DNA of 64,000 bases from Erigeron canadensis (lineage: Eukaryota; Streptophyta; Magnoliopsida; Asterales; Asteraceae): the NCBI RefSeq assembly GCF_010389155.1, contig NC_057769.1, positions 14,446,735 through 14,510,734 of the forward strand, in the 5' to 3' direction. The position numbers and the translations under genes were made by a program. Positions 35,201-46,916 of the stretch are shown here, in pieces; within the stretch, counting starts at the first letter, position 1, and each line of letters starts with the position of its first letter. A model generated the notes under the pieces. The model was not told the origin of the DNA. It was given only the letters and a program-made list of their open reading frames with translations, and did not search any database.

Positions 35201-36576
35201 AATCGTAGGAATGCAATAATCCAGTTCTTATGGACATAATTAGCGAATTAACTAAAGGTGAAGGGGAAGAACAAGGTCGACCTTAAAAGGTGATGGAGGT
35301 CCGTTAAAGAAGTACAATGTCTTGACAAATCTGCCAAAGTCCCAACCCTGATTTCTAGATTCTGAATAGACGACAGTCCGCCTCAAATCATAAGAATGTT
35401 GCTGTCGAGTGATGGACTTAATTCTGCCATTTGCTTTAAGAAATGGATTAGAAAGTCCAGCTGATGATGACAACCTAGTAGGAGAAAATCTTGTACTCCC
35501 AGAAGCTGAAAGACTCTGCAAATCACCACTTTTAACAACTGTTATAGTTCCATGACTAAAAACACTTATTATGGGCTATACCGATACGTTGATCTAAGAA
35601 CACGGACAGAGGTCAGCAGAGATATTATTATAGCAACAACATCTAAACACTAGTTTTTCTGATTCAATTATGTGACAGCACCTCGGATCATGACAATTTC
35701 TAGCATTATCATAGGTAAAATCTTGTTGGAAATATACACCTGTGAATAAAGAGTTATATTCGTCAAATCAAACTTGTGCACATCTCTTTTTCGTTTCTCT
35801 TGTTCGAAGTCTTCATGAGGTTTTTTTTATAGTTTTAGTCGAATAAACTATAAAGGTTTGTGAGGTTTGTGTGTAGCCTGTGCTGAGTTTATATTTGTTT
35901 CTAGTTTCTACGGGTCTGTTAATAGCCTTACGGTATACAAATACAACAAGGGTTATCCGCGTTTGCGCACGGGATTTAATCTCACAAATATTCCAACAAT
36001 ATGCATCATTTATATGTAGTAGAGGTTAAGTGGCCTTGTCATCCCATTAACTTAAATATAAAAACTTTGTTATGAGATGTATGCTGGTGGTAATACTAAG
36101 AGATGAGAATTGAAGACAGCGGCAGAGCCACAAGGAGGCCACGGTTGGCCATGGCCCACCCACAAGGCCGCAGCATCTATAAAACTCTATATTTTCTATA
36201 TCTTGTGATTTAATCTTATATTTATTAGTATCTTGTAAACTGTACGGCCCGTAGACATTAATTTAAATCTACGTTACCGATTGAAAAGTTTACGCGGGAT
36301 TGGTTATCGGGATCATGGGGTGTTTTTTGAAAGCCTAAACTCAGGAGCTTCAATGGAAAGAGGTAAAGACAGTACACACTTAAACTATGTCTATGTGGGA
36401 GTGCTGCCAAAGGTATTCTCTAACTATTGGGCACATAAATTGTAATCTAACTAGGTAACAACAGTTTGCATGCAATAAAATACAGTATAAATATGTATAG
36501 ATATGAAAAATGGTGGTTGGGGCTTTACCTGAAACTTGAAACAAGACAACGATGATGGACTGTAACAACATTCCAT
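29201..36576 (-). CDS. Plastid-type Rossmann-fold + CIA30 protein (At4g18810-like, HCF173-related)
   Basis: Sixteen exons (minus strand): 36576-36529, 35515-35282, 34993-34832, 34744-34694, 34343-34209, 34120-34097, 33993-33882, 33145-33020, 32019-31970, 31887-31729, 31027-30932, 30855-30740, 30660-30537, 30331-30218, 29642-29562, 29347-29201. They sum to 592 codons plus stop. Residues 1-90 are Ser/Arg-rich and short of acidic residues, as in a chloroplast transit peptide. GATGGVGR at 125-132 is the NAD(P)-binding turn of an atypical short-chain dehydrogenase. LPWGALDDVVMGGVSES (from about 262) begins a CIA30 domain inserted in the fold. SAGVTRPERPGL and IPFTIVRPCALTEEPAG restore the Rossmann part. 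HCF173, a relative, acts in psbA translation; the role of this relative is not known to me. Exon 6 is only 24 nt. Intron 11 has a GC donor (CAG/GCATGC). Intron 8 holds a Stowaway MITE. Confidence 0.92.
32551..32967. mobile_element. Stowaway-type MITE in an intron
   Basis: Left end CTCTCTCCGTCCCTATTAAA and right end (complement) CTCCCTCTATCCTAATTAGT are the familiar CTCCCTCCGTCC ends of Mariner/Stowaway MITEs. TA follows on the right; the left TA is mutated to CA. It lies within intron 8 (32020-33019) of the Rossmann/CIA30 gene. Another single end (CTTCCTCGGTCCTAATAAA, about 33311) lies in the intron upstream. Confidence 0.7.
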
Positions 36577-36690
36577 TTTTATGATGTTTATTTTCCTTGC
36601 ATTGTAGATAAGAATTTCTTTTATATTTCTCACTTAGTATTCCCTGTCTAAATTAATACAGACCACACATATATTATTATCGTCTCTAAC

Positions 36691-36724
36691 TATCTATATC
36701 TATATCTATATCTATATCTATATA
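36691..36724. repeat. (TATCTA)n microsatellite
   Basis: Five or more consecutive TATCTA units directly before the Helitron-like sequence at 36725, upstream of the start of the Rossmann/CIA30 gene. Confidence 0.85.
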
Positions 36725-37115
36725 CATATATACTATATTATAAAGCAGATCTCCTGTTTACAAGGTTCAACATTTACTTTTTTTAAAATGCCCATATATA
36801 AATTATACATTTACTTATCACCATTTCTCTCTTCTCAAATTTCAACCTATAATTTGTTTTCTCTCTCTCCAATTCATTCAAAATATTTTATCTCAAAAAC
36901 CGTACATCGATAAATTATAAAAATTATATGGGTGTTCTTAAAATTTCATGCTCTTTAATTAAAGATAACATTCGATATACTTTTTAATTAAAGATAACTT
37001 TCGACGAATTTTTAAATCCGATGGCAGAGCCCGTACAACTAAGACATTTGGCTATCACACTCCATGACCTATCATCCCACCATCTCATCACCGCAACGCG
37101 CAGGTACTTGCTCTC
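36725..37115 (+). mobile_element. Helitron-like copy A
   Basis: Starts ATATACTATATTATAAAGCA, a common Helitron 5' end, and ends near a GC hairpin-like ACCGCAACGCGCAGGTACTT. It contains TCTCAAAAACCGTACATCGA and TTTGGCTATCACACTCCATG, which recur in inverted orientation at 48611-49030. A 3' CTAG is not evident, so the 3' edge is approximate. Confidence 0.55.
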
Positions 37116-38205
37116 GTAAAAGAAAATAAGGAAATATTTTATTTATAGCACCATGAAAGAAACGTTTTATTTATAGCACCATGAAGCATTTATATCTTCT
37201 TTTTTAAAAAATATATCTCCAACCATTGTTTAAAAACCTTAATTACTAAAACTAACAATTTATAAATAGTTTTAAACTTAAATTTATATCGTGTTAAATA
37301 CACGAATTCTCTTTTAAAAATTTTCATAAAAAATATGATTATTAGTAATTTAACCTTTGTTTGAAACGCGAGAAAAAATTACCTAAAATTATTTATTTTA
37401 CTAGATTATAATATCGCCTAATATACGGGATGGACATATAAGTTAATGACATATTATTGTTTCATGATATCAAAAGTTGACTAATGTAGATAAAAGGTTA
37501 TTAAAAGTGATGATGCTATCAAATTTATAAAAATTATTTTACTTCAAATTTAAAATTTATTTATGGTTTTTAATGACATTTATTAAAATTATTTATGGGT
37601 TTGTTATATATAAGTTTTGTTTCAAATTACTTTTTGTATTTTACTTACACATGTGTATTTATGTGTAATGCATAAAAACTTACATATGTATAACGATTTA
37701 TTTTATTATTTTGATTTTTTTAATGGATTTGCATTAGAAATAATAAAACAAACAGAAATAAAAATTAAATATCAACATTTTATTTTTTGTTTTTAATCAA
37801 CCTTCTCATTTGATATCTCTCTAAAAAAACATATTTTTATTAATCAATTTATATGTATATAGACTTTTTTGTTTATTAGATCGTATCTTATTTGCTAGCT
37901 TCTTACTTGTATCTTTAATAAAATTTTAAATGTCGTTCGGAAAAAAAAAAAATTGAAATGCATCTTGTACAAGTATAGTTAATTTCTTTTACGTATTTTA
38001 TTACTTTTATTTTAGATAATAATAAAATACCAAAGATTTTATGTCATAGCTATGATACTCACCAAGAAACAAATTCACTTGTTCGATCAATATTTGTCAA
38101 ATACTATATACGGTATGTTAGTTTTTATGTTACAAATTAATGCTTTATGTAACTGGATGATTATTAAATACCGAGTTGTATTCATGCAAAACCTACAAAT
38201 TTGGT
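37116..38205. other. AT-rich noncoding DNA
   Basis: A short direct duplication of ACGTTTTATTTATAGCACCATGAA lies at about 37130-37186. Otherwise I see only low-complexity AT-rich sequence. Confidence 0.4.
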
Positions 38206-38560
38206 GAGATCCAAGGGCTAAATCTCAGCCCTTAAATCAAAACAGATCGATGGTTCCCTTAAGAAAAGAAAAAAAACACGCAGAGGAGTACTTTGGTAAT
38301 TTTACACATTATTTAACACCTTTATTATTTGTTTCCAGTTTCAAACACATATACACATACAAACACACACATATCTCTCTCTCTCTCTCTCTCCCCACAA
38401 CCCCCCCCCCCACACTAGTAGCACCACCACCACTACCTCTACCGTCCTGATCAGGTCACCATCGCGTTTCAGTCGATATGGTACAATCAACGGTGCCTCT
38501 ATCGTCGTCATCTCCATCATTCATCATCAATTAATCTTGAAGATGACTTTTTGTTGTGCA
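38206..38560 (+). repeat. Left inverted arm of the foldback element
   Basis: Begins with the AAGGGCTAAATCTCAGCCCTT palindrome, then ATCGATGGTTCCC, CACACACATA and (CT)n at about 38372-38392, a C10 run, and a CACCACCACCACTACC tract. The opposite end carries the same order in complement. A chance frame across it has no coding value. Confidence 0.6.
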
Positions 38561-39109
38561 AATTCTAAATATTCAAATGTAATTTGATAATATGTGATTA
38601 GATCTATTATAACATTTGAACTTGTTAAATTTTATTAGTTATTCAATTGACTTTGTTGTTTGGTACAATATTACATACAAGGTGTTTGATGAAATGTCTA
38701 AACCAAAGTTTCTTATATATGATTTAATATCAAGTCACATTTGAGTGAGTATCGCATAAGTTGTTTGATGAAATGTCTAAATCAATGTTTGATAATATGA
38801 TTTAATCAACTTTATGATTCGGAATTAAAATTTTTGGTGTATAGGTTTGTAGATATAAACTCCATTTGTTTTGTAGAAATGTATGAGTAACACCAAATTC
38901 AATTTGCTATCTATTATTGTTTACTTTTATGTTCATCATCATATTTGATTATGTATAGAGATGATATAGATTTTTGCTTTTGTAACTGTATGTGTAAAAT
39001 CATATTTGATTTTGTATATAGATTCTATAGATTTGTGTTTTGTAACTTTGTTTTGTACAATCAAGTTTGATTTTGTATTGAGGTTTTAGTTTCTTGTGTT
39101 CTTATGCCT

Positions 39110-39925
39110 AGATTCATATTTGATTTTACTCGTACAGTGTGAAAATCTTATTTATAATGAACTATTCAAAATCAAAAATGATTTTACGCATACATTGTGA
39201 AAAACCTATTCAAAATTAACTATTCAAAATCAAAAATGATTTTACGCATACATTGGGGAAAACCTATACAAAATCATATATGATTTTTTATAACACATTG
39301 AGACAAAACCAAATGAGTTCCATACAAAGAAAACAATTTAAAATCAAAAATGATTTTACCCACAGAGTGCCAAAACCCTATACAAAATCATATTTGATTT
39401 TATTCATACATCTAGACAAAAAAAATTGAGTTCGGTATCATTAAACATATTTAAAATCATTCAAAATCATATATGATTTTGTATATATATTCTTCTGTAC
39501 AAATAAACTTATTCAAAATCAAAATTGATTTTAAGTATACACTATGAAAAATTTATTCAAAATCATATATGATTTTACGTATAAATTTGAGAAAAGGCAA
39601 ATGAGTTCTATACAAATAAACCTATTTAAAATCAATTTTGATTATATGCATACAGTGTGAAAACTTATACAAAATCATATATGATTTTACGCATACATTA
39701 TCAAGAAAATATACAAAATCATATATGATTTTGTGTAGCACATTGAGTCAAACCAAATGCATTCCTTAAAAAGAAATTTATTCAAAATCATTTTTGATTT
39801 TACTCATAAAGTCTGAAAACCTATTCAAAATCAATTATTCATAATCAAAAATGATTTTACGCATACATTGGGGAAAGCTATGATTTTGTATAGCACATTG
39901 AGACAAAACAAAATGAGTTACATAC
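39110..39925 (+). repeat. AT-palindrome array, first orientation
   Basis: AAAATCATATATGATTTT, an 18-bp perfect palindrome, and variants (AAAATCAAAAATGATTTT, AAAATCAATTTTGATT) recur every 40-110 bp, for instance at 39463, 39559, 39671 and 39715. Two spacer kinds separate them: a short one reading ACGCATACATTGTGAAAAACC and a longer one with AGCACATTGAGACAAAACC and GAGTTCCATACAAAGAAA. Spacer direction is constant through this block. Confidence 0.85.
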
Positions 39926-39934
39926 CAAGAAATT

Positions 39935-42060
39935 ACATGGGTTTAGGGTTTTTCATACTGTATGCATCAAATCATTTTTTATTTTGAATAGGTTTAGTTG
40001 TATGGAACTCATTTTCCTTTGTCTCAATGTACTTTACAAAATCAAATATGATTTTGTATAGGTTTTTCACAATGTATACGTAAAATCAATTATGATTTTG
40101 TATATCATTTTCACACAGTATGCATAAAATCAAATATGATTTTGTAGATGTTTCTACATATAGACTCCACTTGTATTTTTTTAATATATTATTCTCAAAA
40201 TCAAATATGATTTTGTATACTTTTTTGACATATTATGCTTAAAATCAAATATGATTTTCTATACATTCTCAATATAGACTCCACTTGTTTTTTTTGAATG
40301 TATGTATAAAATCAAATGTGATTTCGTATAGGTTTCTTGATATGGACCCAAATTTAATTTTCCAAATATATGCGTAAAATGAAATACGATTTTTTATACC
40401 TTTTTCACACAATATGCTTAATTACTAATCCTAAGAGAAAGCGATATTCTAAAACCCTAAAATCTAAACCCTAAACTCTAAAATCTAAACTCTAAATGCT
40501 AAACCCTAAAATGCTAAAAAGGATGAGGGTTTCCACTCTAGGGTTTAGGGTTTGAAGTTGTATCAAAGTTGATTTCACATGTATAATGTTAAAAAGCAAT
40601 GTAAAATCATATTTGATTTTATGCATACATTTTAAAAAAGTTGCATTCTAAAACCCTAAAATCACATATGATTTTGTATAGGTTTTTCACACTGTATGCG
40701 TAAAATCATTTTTGATTTTGAATAGGTTTATTTGTATGGAACTCATTTCCTTTGTCTCAATGTAATTTACAAAATGAAATATGATTTTGTATAGGTTTTT
40801 CACAATGTATGCGTAAAATCAATTATGATTTTCAATAGTTGATTTTGTATATGTTTTTCATACTGTATGCATAAAATCAAAATTGATTTTGAATAGTTCA
40901 TTTTGTATAGGTTTTTCATACTAGTATGAGTTAAATCAATTAGGATTTTGAATAGTTGATTTTGTATAGGTTTTCACACTGTATGCGTAAAATCAATTTT
41001 GATTTACCCTACAACTTCAAACCCTAAACTCTAAGCTACAATGTAAAAACCCTGCAAAATCTAAACCCTAAAATGCTAAACCCTAAAATGCTAAAGCCTA
41101 CAGGAGTGGGATGGATGTATACGATATGCTTAAGGGTTTAGGGTTTGAAGTTGTAGGGTTAGCCGACCTTACAACTTCATACCCTAAACCCTAAGCTACA
41201 ATTAAACCCTGCAAAATCTAAACCCTAAAATGCTAAACCCTAAAGTGCTAAAACCTACAAGAGGGGGACGGATGTATACGGTACACTTAAGGGTTTAGGG
41301 ACGGATGTAAACCCTAAGCTACAATAATGTAAAAACCTTGCAAAATCTAAACCTTAAAATCAATGCAAAATTATTTTTGATTTTATGCATACATTTTAGA
41401 AAAATGGCATTCTAAAACCCTAAACTATAAACCCTTGAGGGCTAAAAGCTAATCCGGTGGGTAGGTGTGATCACGGGGGCCTGCGGCCGTGCTTTAGTTT
41501 TGGTATTGAAGTCTTAGGGTTAGCTTAAACTAAACTAAAGTTTAATTGCTAATCAAAGTTGATTTCACATGTATAATGTTAAAAACCAATGCAAAATCAT
41601 TTTTGATTTTATGCATACATTTTATAAAACTTGCATTCTAAAACCCTAAACTCTAAACCCTTAGGGTCTAAAAGCTAATCCGAGGGGGGGGGGATATGAT
41701 CACGGGGGCCTTCACACTGTATGTTTAAAATCATTTTTGATTTTAAATGGGTTTCTTGGTATGTAACTCATTTTGTTTTGTCTCAATGTGCTATACAAAA
41801 TCATACAAAATCATATATGATTTTGTATAGTTATTCCCCAATGTATGCGTAAAATCATTTTTGATATTGAATAGTTGATTTTGATTAGGTTTTCAAACTT
41901 TATGAGTAAAATCATAAATGATATGGAATAAATTTCTTTTTAAGGAAGCTATTTAGTTTGACTCAATGTGCTACACAAAATCATAATTTCTTGACAATGT
42001 ATGCCTAAAATCATATACTATGATTTTGTATAAGTTTTTCACACTTTATGCATAAAATCA
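39935..42060 (-). repeat. AT-palindrome array, opposite orientation
   Basis: The same palindromes continue, but the spacers are reversed: GGTTTTTCACACTGTATGCGT and CTCATTTGCCTTTGTCTCAATGTGCT-like sequence. The flip lies at about 39925-39940. Telomere-like blocks are interspersed from 40449. The array is cut by the solo LTR at 42065 and resumes at 45539. Confidence 0.85.
40449..41665. repeat. Degenerate telomere-like (CCCTAAA) repeats
   Basis: Blocks of AACCCTAAA interleaved with TCTAAA/TGCTAAA lie at about 40449-40520, 41018-41100, 41183-41260, 41328-41345, 41416-41430 and 41637-41665. Complement TTTAGGG runs occur at about 40539-40553, 41132-41146 and 41283-41299. Near 41131-41193 the two orientations form a hairpin around GGTTAGCCGACC with GAAGTTGT/ACAACTTC arms. 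Units are impure and short, so this is interstitial telomere-like sequence, not a chromosome end. Confidence 0.75.
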
Positions 42061-42064
42061 AAAT

Positions 42065-45000
42065 TATAACATCCCAAACTTTTTATGTTGAACAATGACT
42101 AAGTCGTTTAGTCAACGTTTGTCTTCCGTTAGGTTTATGTGTTTAAATGATAATGTGATAATGACTACGGTCATTATATAGGATGGATGTGCCTATGTGT
42201 TAATGATTAATTTCATTAAATATGTTCAAGTCAAGACTTTAATAAGTCTTTATTGGATTACGTGATTAAATGCTTATGCGTTTAATGTATGAGACGTGAG
42301 ATTAATGTGTGAGTGTGCAATATGATTAAAGTGATGAAAATAATAATTAATGCTAAATGATAAAGCATAAAAGGTTTTCGATAGGATTAAAAAGTCGTTA
42401 AGTGTTCTCGTATGCGTTAAACGAACAATTAGGTCAAGAAACGAGTTATAAGGAAGTGCAAGGGCTTAGATGTTAAGTTTTCAAAGTTGTTCCACTATAT
42501 ATAGGACCTCAATTTCGTGCACTAGGTCATATGATCAGATCTAAACCCTTAAAAAGTTTCACACACAAAACCCTAGCCTCTCTTTTGTTCCTATGTGATT
42601 CATAAGCAATTCGGTGGTGATTTCTCTTAGGTTTTGATCCCTCAATCATCCCTAGAGTAATCCAATGATCAATTGATGGTTTCATGGTGTTAATTAAGTT
42701 TTCAATGATGTCTGTAACTGATCTACAAAGTTTGAGGTCGTGAGGGTTAGAGATGAGTTCGAAACGAAAAGATCAAGAAATCCCGTTTTTACATACCATA
42801 GCCTAGAAAACATCCGATCACCGGAGATTGAACCGTCGGATCATCTTGATTTTTGGACTGTAGCTTTCTGACATATAGGTGAAGATTTTCAACCGTTGAA
42901 TTTGTCCATTGAGGTCCAGAAGTCGAGTTATAGGGCTGGCACAGTGGGCTGGAATTTAGTTGACTTTGGTTTTAGGTCATCACTAATCATTCTTTTGATT
43001 ATCCTTCTTATTATGACATAAAGGTAATATATCTTTCAATTTCATCATGATTTCCGGATCTTGTATTGATGTCAAGTTGTAGATTATGGTCTTGAGGTTT
43101 GATTATGAATAGATTACGTTTTGAAATCATAACTGATAGTTTTTGAACGTATAATCGGATCCATATTATGTGTAAGCGATTTGTGGATCAACCGATAACA
43201 TCAAGTCATCAATTGAGTCATATTTCAGGTGTATCCACGTTCTATAGGTCGTGAAGGTTTGCTATGTTGTTTGATGGTCGAAATAGTTTTCAAAACAAAG
43301 GGTTCTTTAAGACTGAAATTTCTGTCATCTTTCAAAAATCATAGAAAAATTATCTGAATGACTTAGAAGACAAATCTTATATTTTTGAAAAGGTCTATGT
43401 ATCCTCTAAATTTTATATGAACTAAGTTTTTTCTGGTTTTGCCTAGAAATAGGTAAGAAAGGTTGATTTCCAAAACTGGTCAGATTTAGGACGAATGATG
43501 CAGGTCTGTTTTGTAAAAATCATAACTCATTCAATAAAGCTCTTCAAGAGTCAAAGCTTACATTTTCAAAAAGTTCTTTGAGTGCCCTGCAAATGTTCAG
43601 AACTGATTTTTGTTGTATCTGGACTTCTTGATTGCTAAAAGTCATTGGCAAGTGAATTGCTTAAAGCTGGAAACATGCTGAAATTTCTTTGTTTAGCGCT
43701 TATGCTTTGTTGTAGCTTATAGGTTGATCTTATATTTGTTTTAGGTACCCGGGAATACTTTTCAAGTACCGTAACTTGTTAATTGGTTGTTTTTGAATTC
43801 TTTTAAGGTAAGATAACATCTTTTATCACATGAGGGACAACAAAACATAGTTTTCATAAGTTAAATTCCCCAAATGAATGTTTGTATGTTTATATGTATG
43901 CGGGAATGTATGGGAGGTTTCTATGGGAATGATTATGCTACCATTGATGATGAATGGTAAGGTTACGTATGCTATGATGAAATGATTATATGTTTATGTT
44001 ATGAAATGATGTTATGACAAAATAAGGTAAATGATAAGTTGAAATGTATATGTTGATAATACGATAAGATGCTATGATGATATAAACGTATGATGCTATA
44101 ATGCAATTGATGATATGATGACGCATTGCTATGATGTTATGCTTATGAAATTATATGACGATATGTTACTATCACTTTAAGATGATATGATGCTTATATG
44201 ACATGATGATATGATATTATGTTATGACGGTATGTTGATATAAATGATACGTTGATATGAAAATAAAGTGATATGACGATGTGATGTTAATATGTGATGA
44301 TGATAAGTTGATGCATATATGTCGTATGATTGATTACATGGCTTGAACACCTAATCACTAGACTTCTATAGGTTTGCCATTACACGTGCATGATTAAGGG
44401 CCCTAAAGTAAAGAAAGATGAATGTGATTAGTTTAGGTGAAAGTGTAGCCTAAGCTAATATAAAGAAAAGAAAGATACCATGTGATTAGTTTAGGTGAAA
44501 GTGTAGCCTAAGCTAATATAATAAAGAAGTCTCGAGCATATGTAAAGTCTTGTGTTAAGCTTAACCCATGCTAGTTCTTCGGAGCTAGTGTGTATGTGGT
44601 CATGTGGTGTGGGAATCTAGACACCTCCCCGTGGCATAGTTATGTTTGAGTGTATCCGGGTGGAGTAACTAACCACTACACGCGCAAAGTTCAAACGGTA
44701 TACTCAGTTGGATCGACTTTGTCTTTCCTTAACGATGACGATGGACCACCGAAAGGTTTACCCATCAAGTTGGGTGTGAGGTCCCCATGTAAGGTCTTAT
44801 GACCGCCTACACACAACCCCACATCGCTAAGTATGTGTGGCTCATGTCACATAGCCTACATCTAGGCAAAAGAAAAGTAAAGAAATAAAGAAAGTAAAGA
44901 AAAGAAAAAAAAGACGAAAGTAAAGCTTCATGAGGTTAGGCACATTTAGGACTACGATGGATCCTAATGTGATAATTTATGCATGTTACTATAATGATGA

Positions 45001-45538
45001 TGATATGCTATTGCTAAATTATGTTGTAAAAGACACCATAGTAATGTGGTGATCTTAAAGTGTTGCAATGGTTATGTGATATTAACAACTATGAAATGTT
45101 TTTGTTAATATAAAATGAATTGGCAATGTTTTCATAAACTCATGTTATCTTACTTAGCTTTTAAAGCTAACACTTGCTCCTTTGAAAAACGTTGTTCCCT
45201 CAGGTTAAGCAGGTTGAGCTAGTGAAACACTTAGCTTGGTGAGCCGGATAGTTGCTATGAATAAGACATTTAGTTTTCCCGTTTAGTCATTTATGTTAGC
45301 CTTAATGATGATTGGCTACTTATAATATGACTTATGTATTGTTTATATTGGCGTTTATATTGGTGCCAAATCTGGATTATCTTATACTATTTTAATGATA
45401 TGAATGTTGTAACACCACTTCCAGAAATGAACTATCCATTAAGGGTAAATTATGTTTAAGGATTCTGTTTTCCGCATTTCTAAACGCCGTTAGGCAAAAG
45501 TTTTTGAAAATCCAGATTTTAAAATGACGGGTGTTACA
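42065..45538 (+). mobile_element. Solo LTR, Ty3/gypsy type (3474 bp), inserted in a palindrome
   Basis: Begins TATAACATCCC (one change from canonical TGTAACATCCC), ends GGGTGTTACA, and is flanked by AAAAT on both sides (42060-42064 and 45539-45543). Removing it with one AAAAT restores AAAATCAAAATTGATTTT, a normal array unit. No gag-pol frame is inside. Possible regulatory and leader-like parts include CCCTCAGGTTAAGCAGG (about 45200), similar to the minus strand of the solo LTR at 23065, so the two may belong to one lineage in opposite orientation. ATGATGATATGATG-type low-complexity sequence fills about 43960-44340. Confidence 0.88.
44423..44538. repeat. Two tandem 58-bp repeats inside the solo LTR
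   Basis: TGTGATTAGTTTAGGTGAAA begins at 44423 and 44481, followed each time by GTGTAGCCTAAGCTAATATA. The copies are almost identical. Confidence 0.85.
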
Positions 45539-46210
45539 AAAATTGATTTTAAATATATTTATTTGTATAGAACTCATTTGCGTTGTCTCAAATTTATACG
45601 TAAAATCATATATGATTTTGAATAAATTTTTCATAGTGTATGCTTAAAGTCAATTTTGATTTTTGAATAAGTTTATTTGTACAGAAGCATATACAAAATC
45701 ATATATGATTTTTAATGTGATACCACTATGTATGCGTAAAATCAATTTTGATTTTGAATAGGTTTCTTTGTATGGAAGTCATTCGCTTTGTCTCATTGTC
45801 TTATACAAAATCATTTATGATTTTGTATATTTACTTAACAATGTATGCGTAAAATCATATATGATTATGAATATGTTTAATGATACCGAACTCATTTGTC
45901 TTATCTAAATATATTAATAAAATCAAATATGATTTTGTATCGGTATTTCACACTGTATGTTTAAAATCATATATGATTTTAAACAGGTTTTTTTTTATGG
46001 AACTCATTATGGTTTTGACTCAATGTGCTACACAAAATCATAAATCATATATGATTTTGTATAGTTTTTTCCTAATGTATGCATAAAATCATTTTTGATT
46101 TTGAATAGGTTTCTTTTTATGAAACTCATTTTGCTTTTTCTCAATGTGCTACACAAAATCATTTATGATTTACACACTGTATAGGTAAAATCAATTAGGA
46201 TTTTCAGTAG
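45539..46210 (-). repeat. AT-palindrome array, distal part
   Basis: Continuation of the array beyond the solo LTR: AAAATCATATATGATTTT and relatives at about 45604, 45695, 45965 and 46044, with spacers in the same direction as 39935-42060 (GTATGCGTAAAATC, TTTGTATGGAACTCATT). Confidence 0.85.
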
Positions 46211-46639
46211 CTTATTTACTAAATGACTATATATTCATTCTATTATATACATTGTTTACAACAAATACTACATTCAGAGTTAGGAAAGTTGAATTAACTA
46301 TTAACACTTCACAAATATATAGTGATTAAATTACAAAACACAAATTTAACAAATTCAAAAATTAGAATAAATCTATATACAATCAGTAAATACGTATATA
46401 ATCAAATATGATTTAACACATATACTTTGGTTTAGACATTTCATCAAACACTTTGTGGGCAATATTATTTATAAAAAGTTTAAACAACAACAACCAACGA
46501 TACAACTTCTTATCATTTGAAAAAACAAAAATAAAAGAAAAAAAACTACAAATCATTGATAAAAATGGTTTGTTTATCCATTTTTTATATAAAAACATAA
46601 ACTACATAAAATATCACTCTAATAATATCTAAAACATCA

Positions 46640-46916
46640 TCTTCCATTTATTGTTGTTGCTAGTGGTTTGAGATGAAGATCCAGATTGTAGTGGTGGTCA
46701 CCGTCCAAGGAGGAGAAGAGAAGGAACGAGTGTGTGTTTGTGTGTGTGTGTTTTTTGATCAGGAGAAAAGAGAAGAAGAGAAATGGAAGATAGGGTTCTT
46801 GTTTTAGTGTAAATTACTAATATACCCCTCCGTGTTTTATTTTTAATTAGCGGTAAATATTAATCTCAACCATTAATGGGAATGATCCAAGGGCTAAGAT
46901 TAAGCCCTTGAGATCC
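46640..46916 (-). repeat. Right inverted arm of the foldback element
   Basis: On the minus strand: GGATCTCAAGGGCTTAATCTTAGCCCTTGG, an AT stretch, then a pyrimidine-rich tract with ACACACACAAACACAC and CACCACTACAATC, in the same order as the left arm at 38206-38560. Confidence 0.6.

Larger units (their letters stand above)
38206..46916. mobile_element. Large foldback element with palindromic ends and internal palindrome arrays
   Basis: Left end GAGATCCAAGGGCTAAATCT (38206) and right end (complement) GGATCTCAAGGGCTTAATCT (46916) are each nearly palindromic and related. Inward similarity continues: CA-rich then CT-rich tracts with CACCACCAC (about 38340-38440 against 46660-46760, complement), and GTGTTTGATGAAATGTCTAAACCAAAGT (about 38681 against 46432, complement). 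The core is made of AT-palindrome arrays and telomere-like repeats. Without the later solo LTR (42065-45538) the element is about 5.2 kb. No transposase frame is visible. Long inverted ends suggest a Mutator-like or Foldback non-autonomous element. A target duplication could not be recognised. Confidence 0.6.

Noticed and set aside
35252..35521. Treating the frame at 35521 as the N-terminus of the Rossmann/CIA30 protein
   Set aside because: There is no ATG there, and TTGCAG just before 35515 is a splice acceptor. An upstream exon at 36576-36529 (ATG, donor CAG/GTAAAG) joins in phase and completes a transit-peptide-like start.
38250..38450. Frame ending in a Pro/Ser-rich tail
   Set aside because: Generated by (CT)n and CACCACC microsatellites in the left arm of the foldback element.
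40449..41665. True telomere or chromosome end
   Set aside because: Units are impure, short, present in both orientations and embedded between other repeats with genes on both sides.
38950..46210. CRISPR-like regular array of repeats and spacers
   Set aside because: This is plant nuclear DNA. Spacers recur and are not unique, repeats vary, and both orientations occur. It is a transposon or satellite structure.
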